Source: Pseudoalteromonas rubra (GTDB lineage: Bacteria; Pseudomonadota; Gammaproteobacteria; Enterobacterales; Alteromonadaceae). From it: DNA of 64,000 nt. The stretch's first letter is position 1. Each line of letters starts with the position of its first letter. Location of the stretch: positions 1 through 64,000 of the forward strand of contig NZ_PNCI01000068.1 in assembly GCF_005887095.1 (NCBI RefSeq). Reading direction: 5' to 3'. Shown one piece after another: positions 8,614 to 17,526 of the stretch. The notes below the pieces were generated by a model, which worked only from the letters and a program-made list of their open reading frames with translations, ran no database searches and had not been told where the DNA came from. The position numbers and the translations under genes were made by a program.

Positions 8614-8970
8614 ATGGCTAAGAATGTACTGGGTGGTGAACTAAAGTCTTGCTGCACCGATCCGTTGACTGGCTTTTTAAGAGATGGCTTTTGTAACACT
8701 AACCATATGGATGTTGGCACTCATGTAATTTGTGCGACGGTCACAGAGGACTTTTTAACCTTTACTAAATCCAGAGGCAACGACTTAAGCACGCCCTACC
8801 CAGCCTATAATTTTCCAGGCTTAAAACCGGGCGATGGTTGGTGTTTATGTGCGCTGAGATGGAAAGAAGCCTGTGAAGCCGGGGTGGCACCACCTGTCAA
8901 TCTAGAAGCAACACACGAAAATGCCTTGGAGCTTATTCCGCTTGAGGTACTGAAAGCGCATCAACAATAA
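8614..8970 (+). CDS. DUF2237 family protein
   Basis: This is a 118-residue cytoplasmic protein of the DUF2237 family, whose function is not established. Hallmarks are the start NVLGGELKSCC, the motif GFCNT, GTHVICATVTEDFL, and the conserved block GLKPGDGWCLCALRWKEA near residues 71-89. Five to six cysteines are conserved-looking, which could suggest metal or redox roles (inference). A modest GAGA ribosome site precedes the ATG. It is monocistronic, with a candidate terminator behind it. Confidence 0.85.
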   Translation: MAKNVLGGELKSCCTDPLTGFLRDGFCNTNHMDVGTHVICATVTEDFLTFTKSRGNDLSTPYPAYNFPGLKPGDGWCLCALRWKEACEAGVAPPVNLEATHENALELIPLEVLKAHQQ

Positions 8971-8992
8971 TACAACTGGGTTTAAAAACACT

Positions 8993-9025
8993 TTCTAGCC
9001 AGAGTATTAAAGCTCTGCGCTAGAA
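8993..9025 (+). terminator. Candidate stem-loop after the DUF2237 gene
   Basis: TTCTAGC-CAGAG pairs with CTCTG-C-GCTAGAA across an 8-base loop, with one bulge. There is no U-tract, so it may act as a weak terminator or 3' stabiliser. Confidence 0.35.
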
Positions 9026-9176
9026 GGTTACAGCTTTTGGCCCCCGACTTCATGATTCCTCTATTTTTAACTTGGAAAAAGCGTTAATACGCAATAAAAC
9101 CAAGTTCACTAAACAATGATTCCCAACCAGAAAACGATACAATATAACATATCAACAAAAACAATAAGGAACTCCT

Positions 9177-12107
9177 ATGCCAATGCGATTTCACTCTCAA
9201 GTATTGTCCATTGCACTTGCTGGCACCTTGACCATCAGTAGTCAGGCAACCGCACAAATAACACTGACACCAACTGAGCTACAGGGCCTTGATTACCAAA
9301 AAGCGCTCATTAATGGCAAACTAGACGCGAGTATTCCCACCCCAGACAGCATTCTGGGCTTTCCTGTAGGTCAAAAAGCGGCAACGCCAGCACAAATCAC
9401 GGATGCACTAAAACAGTGGCAACAAGTTAGTGATAAAATGCAAATTGTAGAATATGCGCGCTCTCACGCAGGCAGACCCTTACACTATGTGGTTATTTCA
9501 TCGCCTGAAAACCTAACAAACATCGATCGGATCAAGTCTGATATCGGCAAATTAGCAAACCCCAAAAACCTATCAACAACCGAAGAAAAACGCATTATAA
9601 ACAGACTACCTGCGGTCGCCTGGCTTGCCTATACCATCCATGGCAATGAAGGGTCAGGCAGTGATGCAGGACTTGCAGCAATCTACCAGTTAATAGCCTC
9701 ACAAGAAAAAGACATTCAAGATATGCTTGAAAAAAGCGTCATCATTGTCGACCCGCTTATGAACCCTGACGGTCGTGCGCGCTTTACTCAGGAGCTTCAG
9801 CAACGCCGGGGCGCGGCCCCCAATGTGGACACCCAATCGACGTTACACACCGACGCATGGAGAGCTGGCCGCAGTAACCACTACCTGTTTGACTTAAATC
9901 GTGACTTTATCTTGGGCGTTCACCCAGAAACACGCGGCATTGTTAAATCAATCAATGAGTGGAATCCACAGTTAATGATTGATGCACACGAAATGGGTCC
10001 AATGGACTCTTATCTATTTGGCTTGGCACGAGAGCCTGTAAACAAAAACTTGTCTGCAACAGGCAGGAAATGGGGAGGAATTTTCGCACAAGATCAGGCC
10101 CAAGCTTTTGATGATCAAAACTGGCCATACTACACAGGTGAATGGTTAGAAAACCTCTATCCGGGTTATTCAAGTTATGCCGCGTTCAGAGGCACTATTC
10201 ATATTCTGTACGAACAAGCGCGCATCAAAGAAGATGGTGTCATGCAACCGAATGGCCGTATTGTGAGCTATGCAGAAGGGGTTGATAAACAACTTGTCAG
10301 TAGTCTGGTTAATGTGAAAACACTCATTAAACACTCAAAAGACATCTATCGCGACTTTGTCAGCGACAAACGTAAGCTCATCTCAAAAAACAGTCCATAT
10401 GCTGACAGAACTTTTGCCATATTACCGTCTGAAAACCACCAGCGTATGGCCAAGTTTGTTGATTTAATGCAGTTGCAAGGTTTTGAAATGCACCAAACCA
10501 CGCAGCCTATAGAAGTCAATAATGCCACTGATCAACTTGGCAACTCCGCCTCACACATACTCCCCACTGGCACTTTGATCATTCGCAATCGCCAGGCTCA
10601 GGGCCGCCTTGTCTCCACTATGCTGGAGTTTGATACAAAGATAGAAGACAGTGTATTAGTTGAAGAACGTCAGCGCGTGCTACGTGATGGCTCAAGTTTA
10701 ATGTACGATGCCACCGCCTGGAACATCACCATGATGCATGGTGTTGAAGCCCTGACTATTCCAAAAGATATCAATGAAAATATCCGCCCTTATTCTGCAC
10801 CGAAAAAACGTCCGGCAATGATTAAAAAAGCGAATGCCATTGGCTATGTGGTCAATGGTGCTGATGATGCCTCGGTCGGGTTTGCCGCTCGCTTAATGGA
10901 ACGAGGGGTTACAACACGTATCCTTGACAAAGCAACGGTCCTGGATGGGGTAAATATGAGCCGGGGCACCATTGTTGTCTCACATTACGACAATGCGTTC
11001 TTTGCCGGTGATTTAGATGCGGTAATCGAGAAAACAGCACAGGAAATGGCTGTCACTGCTCATGCGGTAACAGGCGGTATGGGTAAAGGTGACTTGCCAG
11101 ATTTTGGGGGCGAGCACTTTAAAGTACTGAATCAACCAAAAATCGCCATTCTTGGCGGCCATGGCATCAGCTCATTAGATTTTGGTGCAATTTGGCATAG
11201 CATAGACAGCAATCTGGGGATCCGCCATTCTCATATCGACTCAAATCGCTTTAATATCACAGACCTGAGACGCTACAACACTTTCATAGTGCCAACAACC
11301 TGGTACAACCGGCTGGGCCAAAGTGAGCTTTCGGCAATAAAGTCATGGACACAAAACGGTGGCACACTCATTGCCATAGATGGCTCAGTAGTCCCGTTTG
11401 TAAATAAAGATGCTCAATTCAGTCGGGTGAGGCAAATTCAGGATACCTTCGAAGACATAGCCGAATATGATGTTGCTTTACAAAAAGAGTGGTTGGCGCA
11501 AAAAGACGGTTACCCTGAGGTGAGTCTGGCCTGGCAGCACAATGTAGCAGAGTCGATCAACTACCCCTGGAGCAACGAAACAAAAACACCAAATGAAAAG
11601 CAACTGAAAAAACAAGATGACTGGCTTGCGCAATTTAGGCCAGCAGGCGCTCTGGTTGCCGCTCGTACCGACCAAAAACATTGGTTAACTTTTGGTGCCC
11701 CAAAAGTGATTCCGGTTCTGACTGCCCAAAACCCGGTTTTGATGGCCAAAGAAGGCGTGCAAGCGCCAGTGAGATTCGGTGCATATCAAGAAATGGAAGA
11801 TAAAGAATGGAAAAAACGAGTGGACAGTAAAGCAGATAAACCGCTTAACCGCACAATAAACTGGGCAACGTTACCAGACAAACAAACTCTGACGCTGCGC
11901 ATGAGTGGCCTGTTGTGGCCAGAGGCAAGCAAACGAATCGCCAACTCAGCTTACTTAACACGAGAGCGCCTGGGTAAAGGACAAATAATCTTGTTTTCCG
12001 GTCAACCTGCATTTAGAGGCTCAACCCTCGCAACCAACCGTTTATTACTGAATGCAATCGTATACGGTTCAGGCTTGGGTACGCACCAGCCAATCAAACG
12101 TCTTTAA
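9177..12107 (+). CDS. Secreted M14-family zinc carboxypeptidase, large form
   Basis: This 976-residue exported metallopeptidase has a signal peptide ending around SSQATAQ (residue 27). The M14 zinc site is visible as HGNEGS (H155, E158), followed by the MNPDGRARF substrate-binding loop, LNRDF, and the IDAHEMGP histidine. The catalytic glutamate is probably in the ILYEQ segment. After the catalytic domain (to about 400) lies a long C-terminal half that resembles a class I glutamine-amidotransferase-like fold (KIAILGGHGISS, near 660) and ends in a beta-rich tail. It probably digests peptides outside the cytoplasm. AAGGAACTCC precedes the ATG. It is a single-gene unit with a strong terminator. 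Confidence 0.9.
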   Translation: MPMRFHSQVLSIALAGTLTISSQATAQITLTPTELQGLDYQKALINGKLDASIPTPDSILGFPVGQKAATPAQITDALKQWQQVSDKMQIVEYARSHAGRPLHYVVISSPENLTNIDRIKSDIGKLANPKNLSTTEEKRIINRLPAVAWLAYTIHGNEGSGSDAGLAAIYQLIASQEKDIQDMLEKSVIIVDPLMNPDGRARFTQELQQRRGAAPNVDTQSTLHTDAWRAGRSNHYLFDLNRDFILGVHPETRGIVKSINEWNPQLMIDAHEMGPMDSYLFGLAREPVNKNLSATGRKWGGIFAQDQAQAFDDQNWPYYTGEWLENLYPGYSSYAAFRGTIHILYEQARIKEDGVMQPNGRIVSYAEGVDKQLVSSLVNVKTLIKHSKDIYRDFVSDKRKLISKNSPYADRTFAILPSENHQRMAKFVDLMQLQGFEMHQTTQPIEVNNATDQLGNSASHILPTGTLIIRNRQAQGRLVSTMLEFDTKIEDSVLVEERQRVLRDGSSLMYDATAWNITMMHGVEALTIPKDINENIRPYSAPKKRPAMIKKANAIGYVVNGADDASVGFAARLMERGVTTRILDKATVLDGVNMSRGTIVVSHYDNAFFAGDLDAVIEKTAQEMAVTAHAVTGGMGKGDLPDFGGEHFKVLNQPKIAILGGHGISSLDFGAIWHSIDSNLGIRHSHIDSNRFNITDLRRYNTFIVPTTWYNRLGQSELSAIKSWTQNGGTLIAIDGSVVPFVNKDAQFSRVRQIQDTFEDIAEYDVALQKEWLAQKDGYPEVSLAWQHNVAESINYPWSNETKTPNEKQLKKQDDWLAQFRPAGALVAARTDQKHWLTFGAPKVIPVLTAQNPVLMAKEGVQAPVRFGAYQEMEDKEWKKRVDSKADKPLNRTINWATLPDKQTLTLRMSGLLWPEASKRIANSAYLTRERLGKGQIILFSGQPAFRGSTLATNRLLLNAIVYGSGLGTHQPIKRL

Positions 12108-12136
12108 TACCCATACTTGACGCATATTAAAGGCAA

Positions 12137-12167
12137 AAACCCTGCAAGATTGTACTTGCAGGGTTTT
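12137..12167 (+). terminator. Rho-independent terminator
   Basis: AAACCCTGCAAG and CTTGCAGGGTTTT form a 12-bp stem with a 6-base loop, T-rich on the plus strand and A-rich before it. It sits between convergent genes and can serve both. Confidence 0.85.
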
Positions 12168-12203
12168 CTAAAAAACGGCTACTCGGCCAAGGGTGGGTCT
12201 AAA

Positions 12204-12539
12204 TTAACTATCAATGACTTCTATGACCTTCACTTTGCACCAGTGTGATTTATCACCTCTGTCTGCATACCAAATATTGACCTTTTTTTTGCCCATTAAT
12301 GCAGCCAATGCCGACCCATGTACTAATGAACTGTTGGTCCATAACTCACAGGTCACTTCCGGGTTTTCGGGGTTGGGCCCGATCCTGCCACTGCCATTAA
12401 TGTGCATCCACACACTCACAGAGTCATCGTTTGTTTCATATACTTTCAATGACGTCACCGAGGCATTTGACACAAGTCGCTCTGCCGACAGTACATCGCA
12501 GGAAATCAGTAAAAACAACATAAAAAACACATTCTTCAT
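12204..12539 (-). CDS. Small secreted protein of unknown function
   Basis: This 111-residue exported protein begins at ATG 12539, which follows AAAGAGA; the frame is open 29 codons further, but the signal peptide MKNVFFMLFLLISCDVLSA fixes this start. The cysteine in LISC could also be read as a poor lipobox. The mature part is about 90 residues, beta-rich, with two cysteines (VTCEL and HWCKV) and the run NIWYADRGDKSHW. It may be an SH3-like domain, but I do not recognise it. It stands between the M14 peptidase and the sensor kinase. Confidence 0.6.
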   Translation of the reverse strand: MKNVFFMLFLLISCDVLSAERLVSNASVTSLKVYETNDDSVSVWMHINGSGRIGPNPENPEVTCELWTNSSLVHGSALAALMGKKKVNIWYADRGDKSHWCKVKVIEVIDS

Positions 12540-12714
12540 CGTATCTATCTCTTTTATTAGCCTCTCAAATAGAACACTATCAGTGTCCAAAACCCTAAAA
12601 CTGACTTTCAGTTTCAAACTATGCATTCTGGCCTCTTTTGAGCCAAGTTACTGGCCTTGCGGTTGTTCATACCGCTTAGGTATTCTCCGCACACTCACAT
12701 GACTAAACGCTGCA

Positions 12715-15048
12715 CTATTGTATATTGAACAAATATTTGTTCAATATTTTATCAAGCTCGTCGGTCTTAAACGGCTTTCCTAGGTGATCATTCATACCAA
12801 TACTCAAATATCTATCCACCTCGCTTTGCATGACATTGGCAGTTAACGCAATGATCTTAAGCGCTTCCTCACTGTAAGTTTCTCGCACAATGCGTGTAGC
12901 TTCCATACCATCCATTACCGGCATCTGAATGTCCATAAAGACCAGGTCGAACGCCCCATCACATGCCTTGATTTCATCAACGGCTTGCTGTCCATTTTGT
13001 GCAATCACAATCTCTATATTGAACCGATCAAGCAGTTTAGTAGCCACAATGCGGTTGATATCATTATCCTCTACCAGCAACACACGGAATGTTTGGGTCT
13101 GTGCAGTACCTGCGGTTTCGCCTGATAGCCTGGATGTCAGCTGATCATCCGTTGCCACGTCCTCGTTAGGGCTATCTGTAATAAACAGGCTGATCAAATC
13201 TCTTTTTAACAGAGGTTTATACAGTATAGGATAATCAACTTTAGGCGTTATACTTTGCTCTGTGTGTGCCGTGTAAATCACCACTTTGGCTGGTAGTATT
13301 GCAAGGGCCTCAAGTCGTTCCAATAATTCATTCGCTTCACAGTCGGGTAGCACCCAGTCCAGCAGTAACATATCAAATGTTTCGGTCGACAACCGCGCTT
13401 CGGCTTCCATCCCAGTGTGGGCACGCGCAACCGTCAGGCCAACTGAAGTGGCAATATTAACACTGACTTCCATGTATATTGGATCGTCTTCCACGATGAG
13501 TATTGAGCCGTCCAGCATAATTTTTTCATTTGTTTCAGTCGCCTGAGGGGCGTGCTCCAGTGTTGCCATCGGCAAGCGGACCATAAACGTTGAGCCAACA
13601 CCTACTTCGCTGGTAACGCGTATCTCACCTTGCATCAGCTCAGCAAGTAATTTACATATCGTCAACCCCAGTCCGGTTCCTCCATAGCGCCGCGTGGTCG
13701 AGGATTCGGCCTGTGCGAAACGTTCAAACAATAGCGCGACTTTGTCCTGCTCTATGCCAATGCCCGTGTCGCTCACCGCAATTTCAAGCCAATCACTGGC
13801 TGCATCTTTGGGGTGCCTGTGTACCGCTAAAGTGATGGTGCCCTCTTCAGTGAACTTTGCGGCGTTAGAAGCAAAGTTAAGCATTATCTGATTAATTCTA
13901 ACCGGATCGCCGACATACCATTCATTGAGGTTTGGGTCGATATCGAAAATTAACTTCACCCCCTTAGTATTGGCGATGGGCGTGATCAGCGACCGCAAAT
14001 TATCCAGCAGCTCCTCAAACTGGAAGGGAATTTGTTCAATATTGAGTTTTTTGGACTCAATTTTCGAAAAATCCAGAATATCATTGATGATGGTGGTTAG
14101 TGCATTTGCTGAAAACCTCACTTTCTCCAGGTAATTCCTTTGTACGCTGGTCAATTCAGTGGACAAAAGAATATCCGTCAGCCCCATAATGCCATTCATC
14201 GGAGTTCTAATCTCATGAGACATATTTGAGAGAAATAAAGACTTGGTTTGGGCAGCCTGATTAGCCTGTTCATTGGCTTTCTTCAGGCCACTCATAAGTC
14301 GAAATAAGACGATTAAAATCAGCGTAAATACCAGCAGCAGAAACCAAAATACGGACTGTATCATCTGCCAGTAAACCCTATCGACCTGGTTGTTGAGTTG
14401 CTGTGTTTCCCGCAAAATAGCGGTAGATAAACTGCTGTTTTGAATTGGCACCAATAAATTTGAGGCCATCAGCGCATTTTCCAATATAAACTCTATATGC
14501 AAACGCATTACCCTGAAGGTACGTCCTTCCTGCTCAAGCTGGGTGAGTGTAACCATAGACTGCGCAAGTTGCTGACGAACCTGCTCAATGACCCTGTGCG
14601 AGTTTGTCACCTGAAGATTAGACACCAGTGCCGCACTTTTACTAACAATGAGCTGTGCCTGTGGTGAAAACGCGTCACTTTCCAATTCTTGTTTTGCAAT
14701 GTAGCGGTAAGATGTTTTGAGCATAGAGGCGAGCTGCATGTATGTGTCAATGGCATCATGAAAGTGCGATATCGCTTTGTTCATCTCATCACTGAGCAGC
14801 TGCCGTGATACTAACTCATTATAAACACTTTCAAACTCAAGCTGCTTCTGTGCATGCTTGTCAAAGTGATAAATATTGCTGTCCATGGCTGACAGGGTCT
14901 CAAGCGACAACTCGGTTGTGGCTCTGTTGAGCCGCTCTTTCAATGCCAGTGTAGCCTGTACGTCCCGTAGTTGATGGTATTGGTCAATTGCGTTTGAGCC
15001 GAGCCACCAAATCAGCAATAGGGTAATCCCTTCAAGTATGTATTTCAC
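12715..15048 (-). CDS. Hybrid sensor histidine kinase with two receiver domains
   Basis: This is a 777-residue inner-membrane hybrid kinase. TM1 is at about 5-20 and TM2 at 231-250, enclosing a helical periplasmic sensor of about 210 residues. The HisKA motif SHEIRTPMNG has phospho-acceptor H278. The HATPase has N (NFASNAAKF), G1 (DTGIG) and G2 (GGTGLGL) boxes. Receiver one (about 512-625) has DD and DWVLPD, and receiver two (about 653-770) has LVEDND, FMDIQMPVMDG and a conserved lysine. No output domain is attached, so a separate phosphotransfer partner is expected. Its start overlaps the stop of the di-haem peroxidase gene by 4 bases (ATGA), which implies co-translation and a shared signal. 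Confidence 0.92.
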   Translation of the reverse strand: MKYILEGITLLLIWWLGSNAIDQYHQLRDVQATLALKERLNRATTELSLETLSAMDSNIYHFDKHAQKQLEFESVYNELVSRQLLSDEMNKAISHFHDAIDTYMQLASMLKTSYRYIAKQELESDAFSPQAQLIVSKSAALVSNLQVTNSHRVIEQVRQQLAQSMVTLTQLEQEGRTFRVMRLHIEFILENALMASNLLVPIQNSSLSTAILRETQQLNNQVDRVYWQMIQSVFWFLLLVFTLILIVLFRLMSGLKKANEQANQAAQTKSLFLSNMSHEIRTPMNGIMGLTDILLSTELTSVQRNYLEKVRFSANALTTIINDILDFSKIESKKLNIEQIPFQFEELLDNLRSLITPIANTKGVKLIFDIDPNLNEWYVGDPVRINQIMLNFASNAAKFTEEGTITLAVHRHPKDAASDWLEIAVSDTGIGIEQDKVALLFERFAQAESSTTRRYGGTGLGLTICKLLAELMQGEIRVTSEVGVGSTFMVRLPMATLEHAPQATETNEKIMLDGSILIVEDDPIYMEVSVNIATSVGLTVARAHTGMEAEARLSTETFDMLLLDWVLPDCEANELLERLEALAILPAKVVIYTAHTEQSITPKVDYPILYKPLLKRDLISLFITDSPNEDVATDDQLTSRLSGETAGTAQTQTFRVLLVEDNDINRIVATKLLDRFNIEIVIAQNGQQAVDEIKACDGAFDLVFMDIQMPVMDGMEATRIVRETYSEEALKIIALTANVMQSEVDRYLSIGMNDHLGKPFKTDELDKILNKYLFNIQ

Positions 15049-16073
15049 TCTTTCAATGACCTCGGTAGTTCCCCTGAAAAGGCATGCAGCAAGGCTTCCA
15101 GATCAGCGGTATCCTCCTCGCTGAGTTCTAAACCCAACTGCCCTCGTGCCATCAGCCTTATTGCATCAGACAAATTAGCCACTGAACCATTGTGAAAATA
15201 AGGCTCGGTATTGGCGACGTTGCGTAGACTTGGGACTTTAAATACAAACCTGTCCTGCTCGTTACGGGTTAACTGATAACGACCAAAGTCATTTAGCAAT
15301 TCATTGGGCATACGCTCCAGACGACCCATTTTTTGATAGATATTACCGCCAATATTGCGACCCTGATGGCAGGTCACACACCCCAGTTCAACAAATTTAC
15401 GATAGCCGCGCTGTTGTTGTGCCGTTAAGGCGCTCTTGTCTCCAAGCAAGTAGGCATCAATGGGGGTATTTTCAGATACCAGTGACATTTGGAATGCAAC
15501 AATGGCTTTAGTGATATTTTCGGGTGTGATCCCTTCATCTGACACCGCACTGAAACTGCTGACAAAGTGCGGCTGCTGTTGAAGTTTTGCAATGACCTGA
15601 GACCAGTTACTGGCCATCTCCAATGGGTTATGAATAGGTAAAGGCAACTGACTGGTCAGGTCGACACTTCGCCCATCCCAAAACTGCCTGAAATTAAACA
15701 CTGCGTTGATCACGCTCGGGGCATTACGGCTGCCCAGTTGCTGATTTATCCCAACGGATACCGGAAACCCATCGTCTCCTCCGTTGTACAAATCATGACA
15801 AGATGCGCATGAGGTTGTGTTGTCCGCTGAAAGCAATGGGCTTTTAAACAGTGCTTTACCAAGCTGGACCCAGCCAACATCATACTGTTCAATGCGTGGC
15901 AGAGGCTGAATCGCGGCATCGACCCATTGCGTAGAATAGGTGACCAACTCCATGCTTTTGTTCACCGCGGTGTCACGCCCGCGACTGCCATCGAATAAAT
16001 GAAATTGTATTGCAAGGCTGAAAAACACAGCCGCCAGACCACCGAATACAATCACCACATAGTTGGTACTCAT
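15045..16073 (-). CDS. Membrane-anchored di-haem cytochrome c peroxidase-like protein
   Basis: This 342-residue protein of the CcpA/MauG family has two haem c sites, CASCH (89-93) and CVTCH (232-236). Family members reduce H2O2 in the periplasm or modify other proteins. Residues 5-25 are an uncleaved-looking hydrophobic anchor. Other family signatures include SRNAPSVINAVFN, FWDGR and the PSLRNVANTEPYFHNGS segment. I prefer ATG 16073 (AGGGA 10 bases upstream) over ATG 16082, which lies too close to that site. The gene overlaps the hybrid kinase by 4 bases. A sensory role through the kinase is inference. Confidence 0.88.
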   Translation of the reverse strand: MSTNYVVIVFGGLAAVFFSLAIQFHLFDGSRGRDTAVNKSMELVTYSTQWVDAAIQPLPRIEQYDVGWVQLGKALFKSPLLSADNTTSCASCHDLYNGGDDGFPVSVGINQQLGSRNAPSVINAVFNFRQFWDGRSVDLTSQLPLPIHNPLEMASNWSQVIAKLQQQPHFVSSFSAVSDEGITPENITKAIVAFQMSLVSENTPIDAYLLGDKSALTAQQQRGYRKFVELGCVTCHQGRNIGGNIYQKMGRLERMPNELLNDFGRYQLTRNEQDRFVFKVPSLRNVANTEPYFHNGSVANLSDAIRLMARGQLGLELSEEDTADLEALLHAFSGELPRSLKE

Positions 16074-16111
16074 ACAGTTCATATCCCTGAAGCGTTTCTC
16101 AGGCCCCGACA

Positions 16112-16333
16112 ATGAAAGTAAGTATAGACCACTCAAACAAAAAACTTTCCAAGCGACTGAGATATAACCAGCAAGACTCTGCTATGAGGTTAAGCAAGAT
16201 AAATGACCTCAATCGCCCGTGTTTTCGGGAAATAAATATTACGCGACAAATGGCCGAACTTATCAAGAAAACTCGTAAACAAATGAATTTAAATGGTGCG
16301 GAGCAAAATACCCTGCTCTACTATGTGAAATAA
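16112..16333 (+). CDS. Doubtful small basic protein
   Basis: This is a 73-codon frame rich in lysine, arginine and asparagine, with no recognised domain and no good ribosome site. It fills the gap between two minus-strand genes and would be divergent from the di-haem peroxidase. I list it only because nothing else explains the 300-base gap. Confidence 0.2.
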   Translation: MKVSIDHSNKKLSKRLRYNQQDSAMRLSKINDLNRPCFREINITRQMAELIKKTRKQMNLNGAEQNTLLYYVK

Positions 16334-16371
16334 ACACCCGCTGTTATGGCTACACCGGGGTAAAGCCCCGG

Positions 16372-16797
16372 TTATCTGGTAAGGTGTTCGCCCTGTCGTT
16401 GAGCGTGTATGACCGCCATAAAGTCGCGCGCGCCAAAACAGCGGAAACGGTAAAAGCCATAAGGTGTTGTCAGTACAATAATATCGGTCAAAAAGCCTGG
16501 CTCAAGGCTCATGTCCATAATATGTGATAATGGTATGGACAATGAGTAATCCCCTTTATGAAAAAGTATGTTTATCAGGTTGGGAGAGAACTTGATGTGG
16601 TGTCGGGTCAGTAGAACAACGCCTCCTACCCAAAGCCCGTGATGAGCTTTACGATACTTATTAAGCGCCGTTTCTGCTGCCCAGTCATGAAAGTGTATAT
16701 CCTCAAGATAAGTCAGGCCATCTGCCAGCTTGAAATCTGCAGCAGCATTTTCAATCAAAAAGTTACAGAGCTTTTTGGCAACGGGTTTGTCAGACAT
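16372..16797 (-). CDS. PH/GRAM-like cytoplasmic protein of unknown function
   Basis: This 141-residue protein starts at ATG 16797, which follows AAGGAACTC at the right distance; an ATG five codons upstream is less suited. The C-terminal half (LWVGGVVLLTRHHIKFSPN, then SLSIPLSHIMDMSLEPG, then DIIVLTTPYGFYRFRCFG) has the strand pattern of GRAM or bacterial PH domains, which bind membranes or proteins. The N-terminal half is helical. It follows a GNAT acetyltransferase gene by 24 bases, so the two are probably cotranscribed. Confidence 0.6.
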   Translation of the reverse strand: MSDKPVAKKLCNFLIENAAADFKLADGLTYLEDIHFHDWAAETALNKYRKAHHGLWVGGVVLLTRHHIKFSPNLINILFHKGDYSLSIPLSHIMDMSLEPGFLTDIIVLTTPYGFYRFRCFGARDFMAVIHAQRQGEHLTR

Positions 16798-16821
16798 CTG
16801 AGTTCCTTTCATATATCACAA

Positions 16822-17298
16822 TTAACTGGACGGAATTTTTCCATACATAATGTACTGCGGTCCTGCAGGTCCACCCAAGTACTTATCATCACAAACTGCC
16901 AGCCCGGCTTTTAAATAACAAGCGTAAGCCCCCGGGTTTTGACAATTAACCCCCAAATACAACCATGGGTAAGACGCATAATGGACAGACAAATAAGCAA
17001 GCAGCGCTTTTACTGCTGCAGTCCCCAGCCCTTTGCCCTGGTACTGTTTATCAATTACAAATGCACGTAACCCCAAAGCGCCAGCCGGGCAATACTCATA
17101 TTTTTTGTCATAAGCCAAATCGAGCTTAAAGTAACCAATCAGGGTATCATCACGCCTGATCACATGTCTGTGTGTGGTGTCACATTCGTCTTCTAAAAAC
17201 TCATCTGAAGTGCCTGCAAAACGGATCTGTTCTGGTGCCAGTTGTATCCTTTTAACAGCAGCTATATGTGATGGAGACAATTTTTCAATGACAACCAT
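16822..17298 (-). CDS. GNAT-family N-acetyltransferase
   Basis: This is a 158-residue acetyl-CoA-dependent N-acetyltransferase. The acetyl-CoA-binding motif A is visible as AFVIDKQYQGKGLGTAAVKA (Q/RxxGxG/A pattern) around residues 82-101. Motif B follows (YLGVNCQNPGAYACYLKAGL), with the asparagine and tyrosine typical of the fold. The substrate is unknown. The start ATG 17298 lies after AGGATAGGT. It precedes the PH-like gene in the same direction. Confidence 0.85.
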   Translation of the reverse strand: MVVIEKLSPSHIAAVKRIQLAPEQIRFAGTSDEFLEDECDTTHRHVIRRDDTLIGYFKLDLAYDKKYEYCPAGALGLRAFVIDKQYQGKGLGTAAVKALLAYLSVHYASYPWLYLGVNCQNPGAYACYLKAGLAVCDDKYLGGPAGPQYIMYGKIPSS

Positions 17299-17526
17299 AC
17301 CTATCCTTTTATCGTTATGACCTATCAGTCTCGAGTGTATTTAACACCAATTTGGGAACAAAAACAGTATCTAACAATTGCTCAGAGATCAAGCAAACCG
17401 GACGATTGAGTATCACACACTTACACAGCGCTGAATCATATGATGGGTTTAATTGGGCTGAAATGGCAGATCTGCCTTTATTGCATGCACCGGGCATGCA
17501 AAAGAATAGAGTACTTATATCTGCAC

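Noticed and set aside
12214..12702. 162-codon plus-strand frame
   Set aside because: It lies opposite a minus-strand gene with a signal peptide and a good ribosome site, and has no domain of its own.
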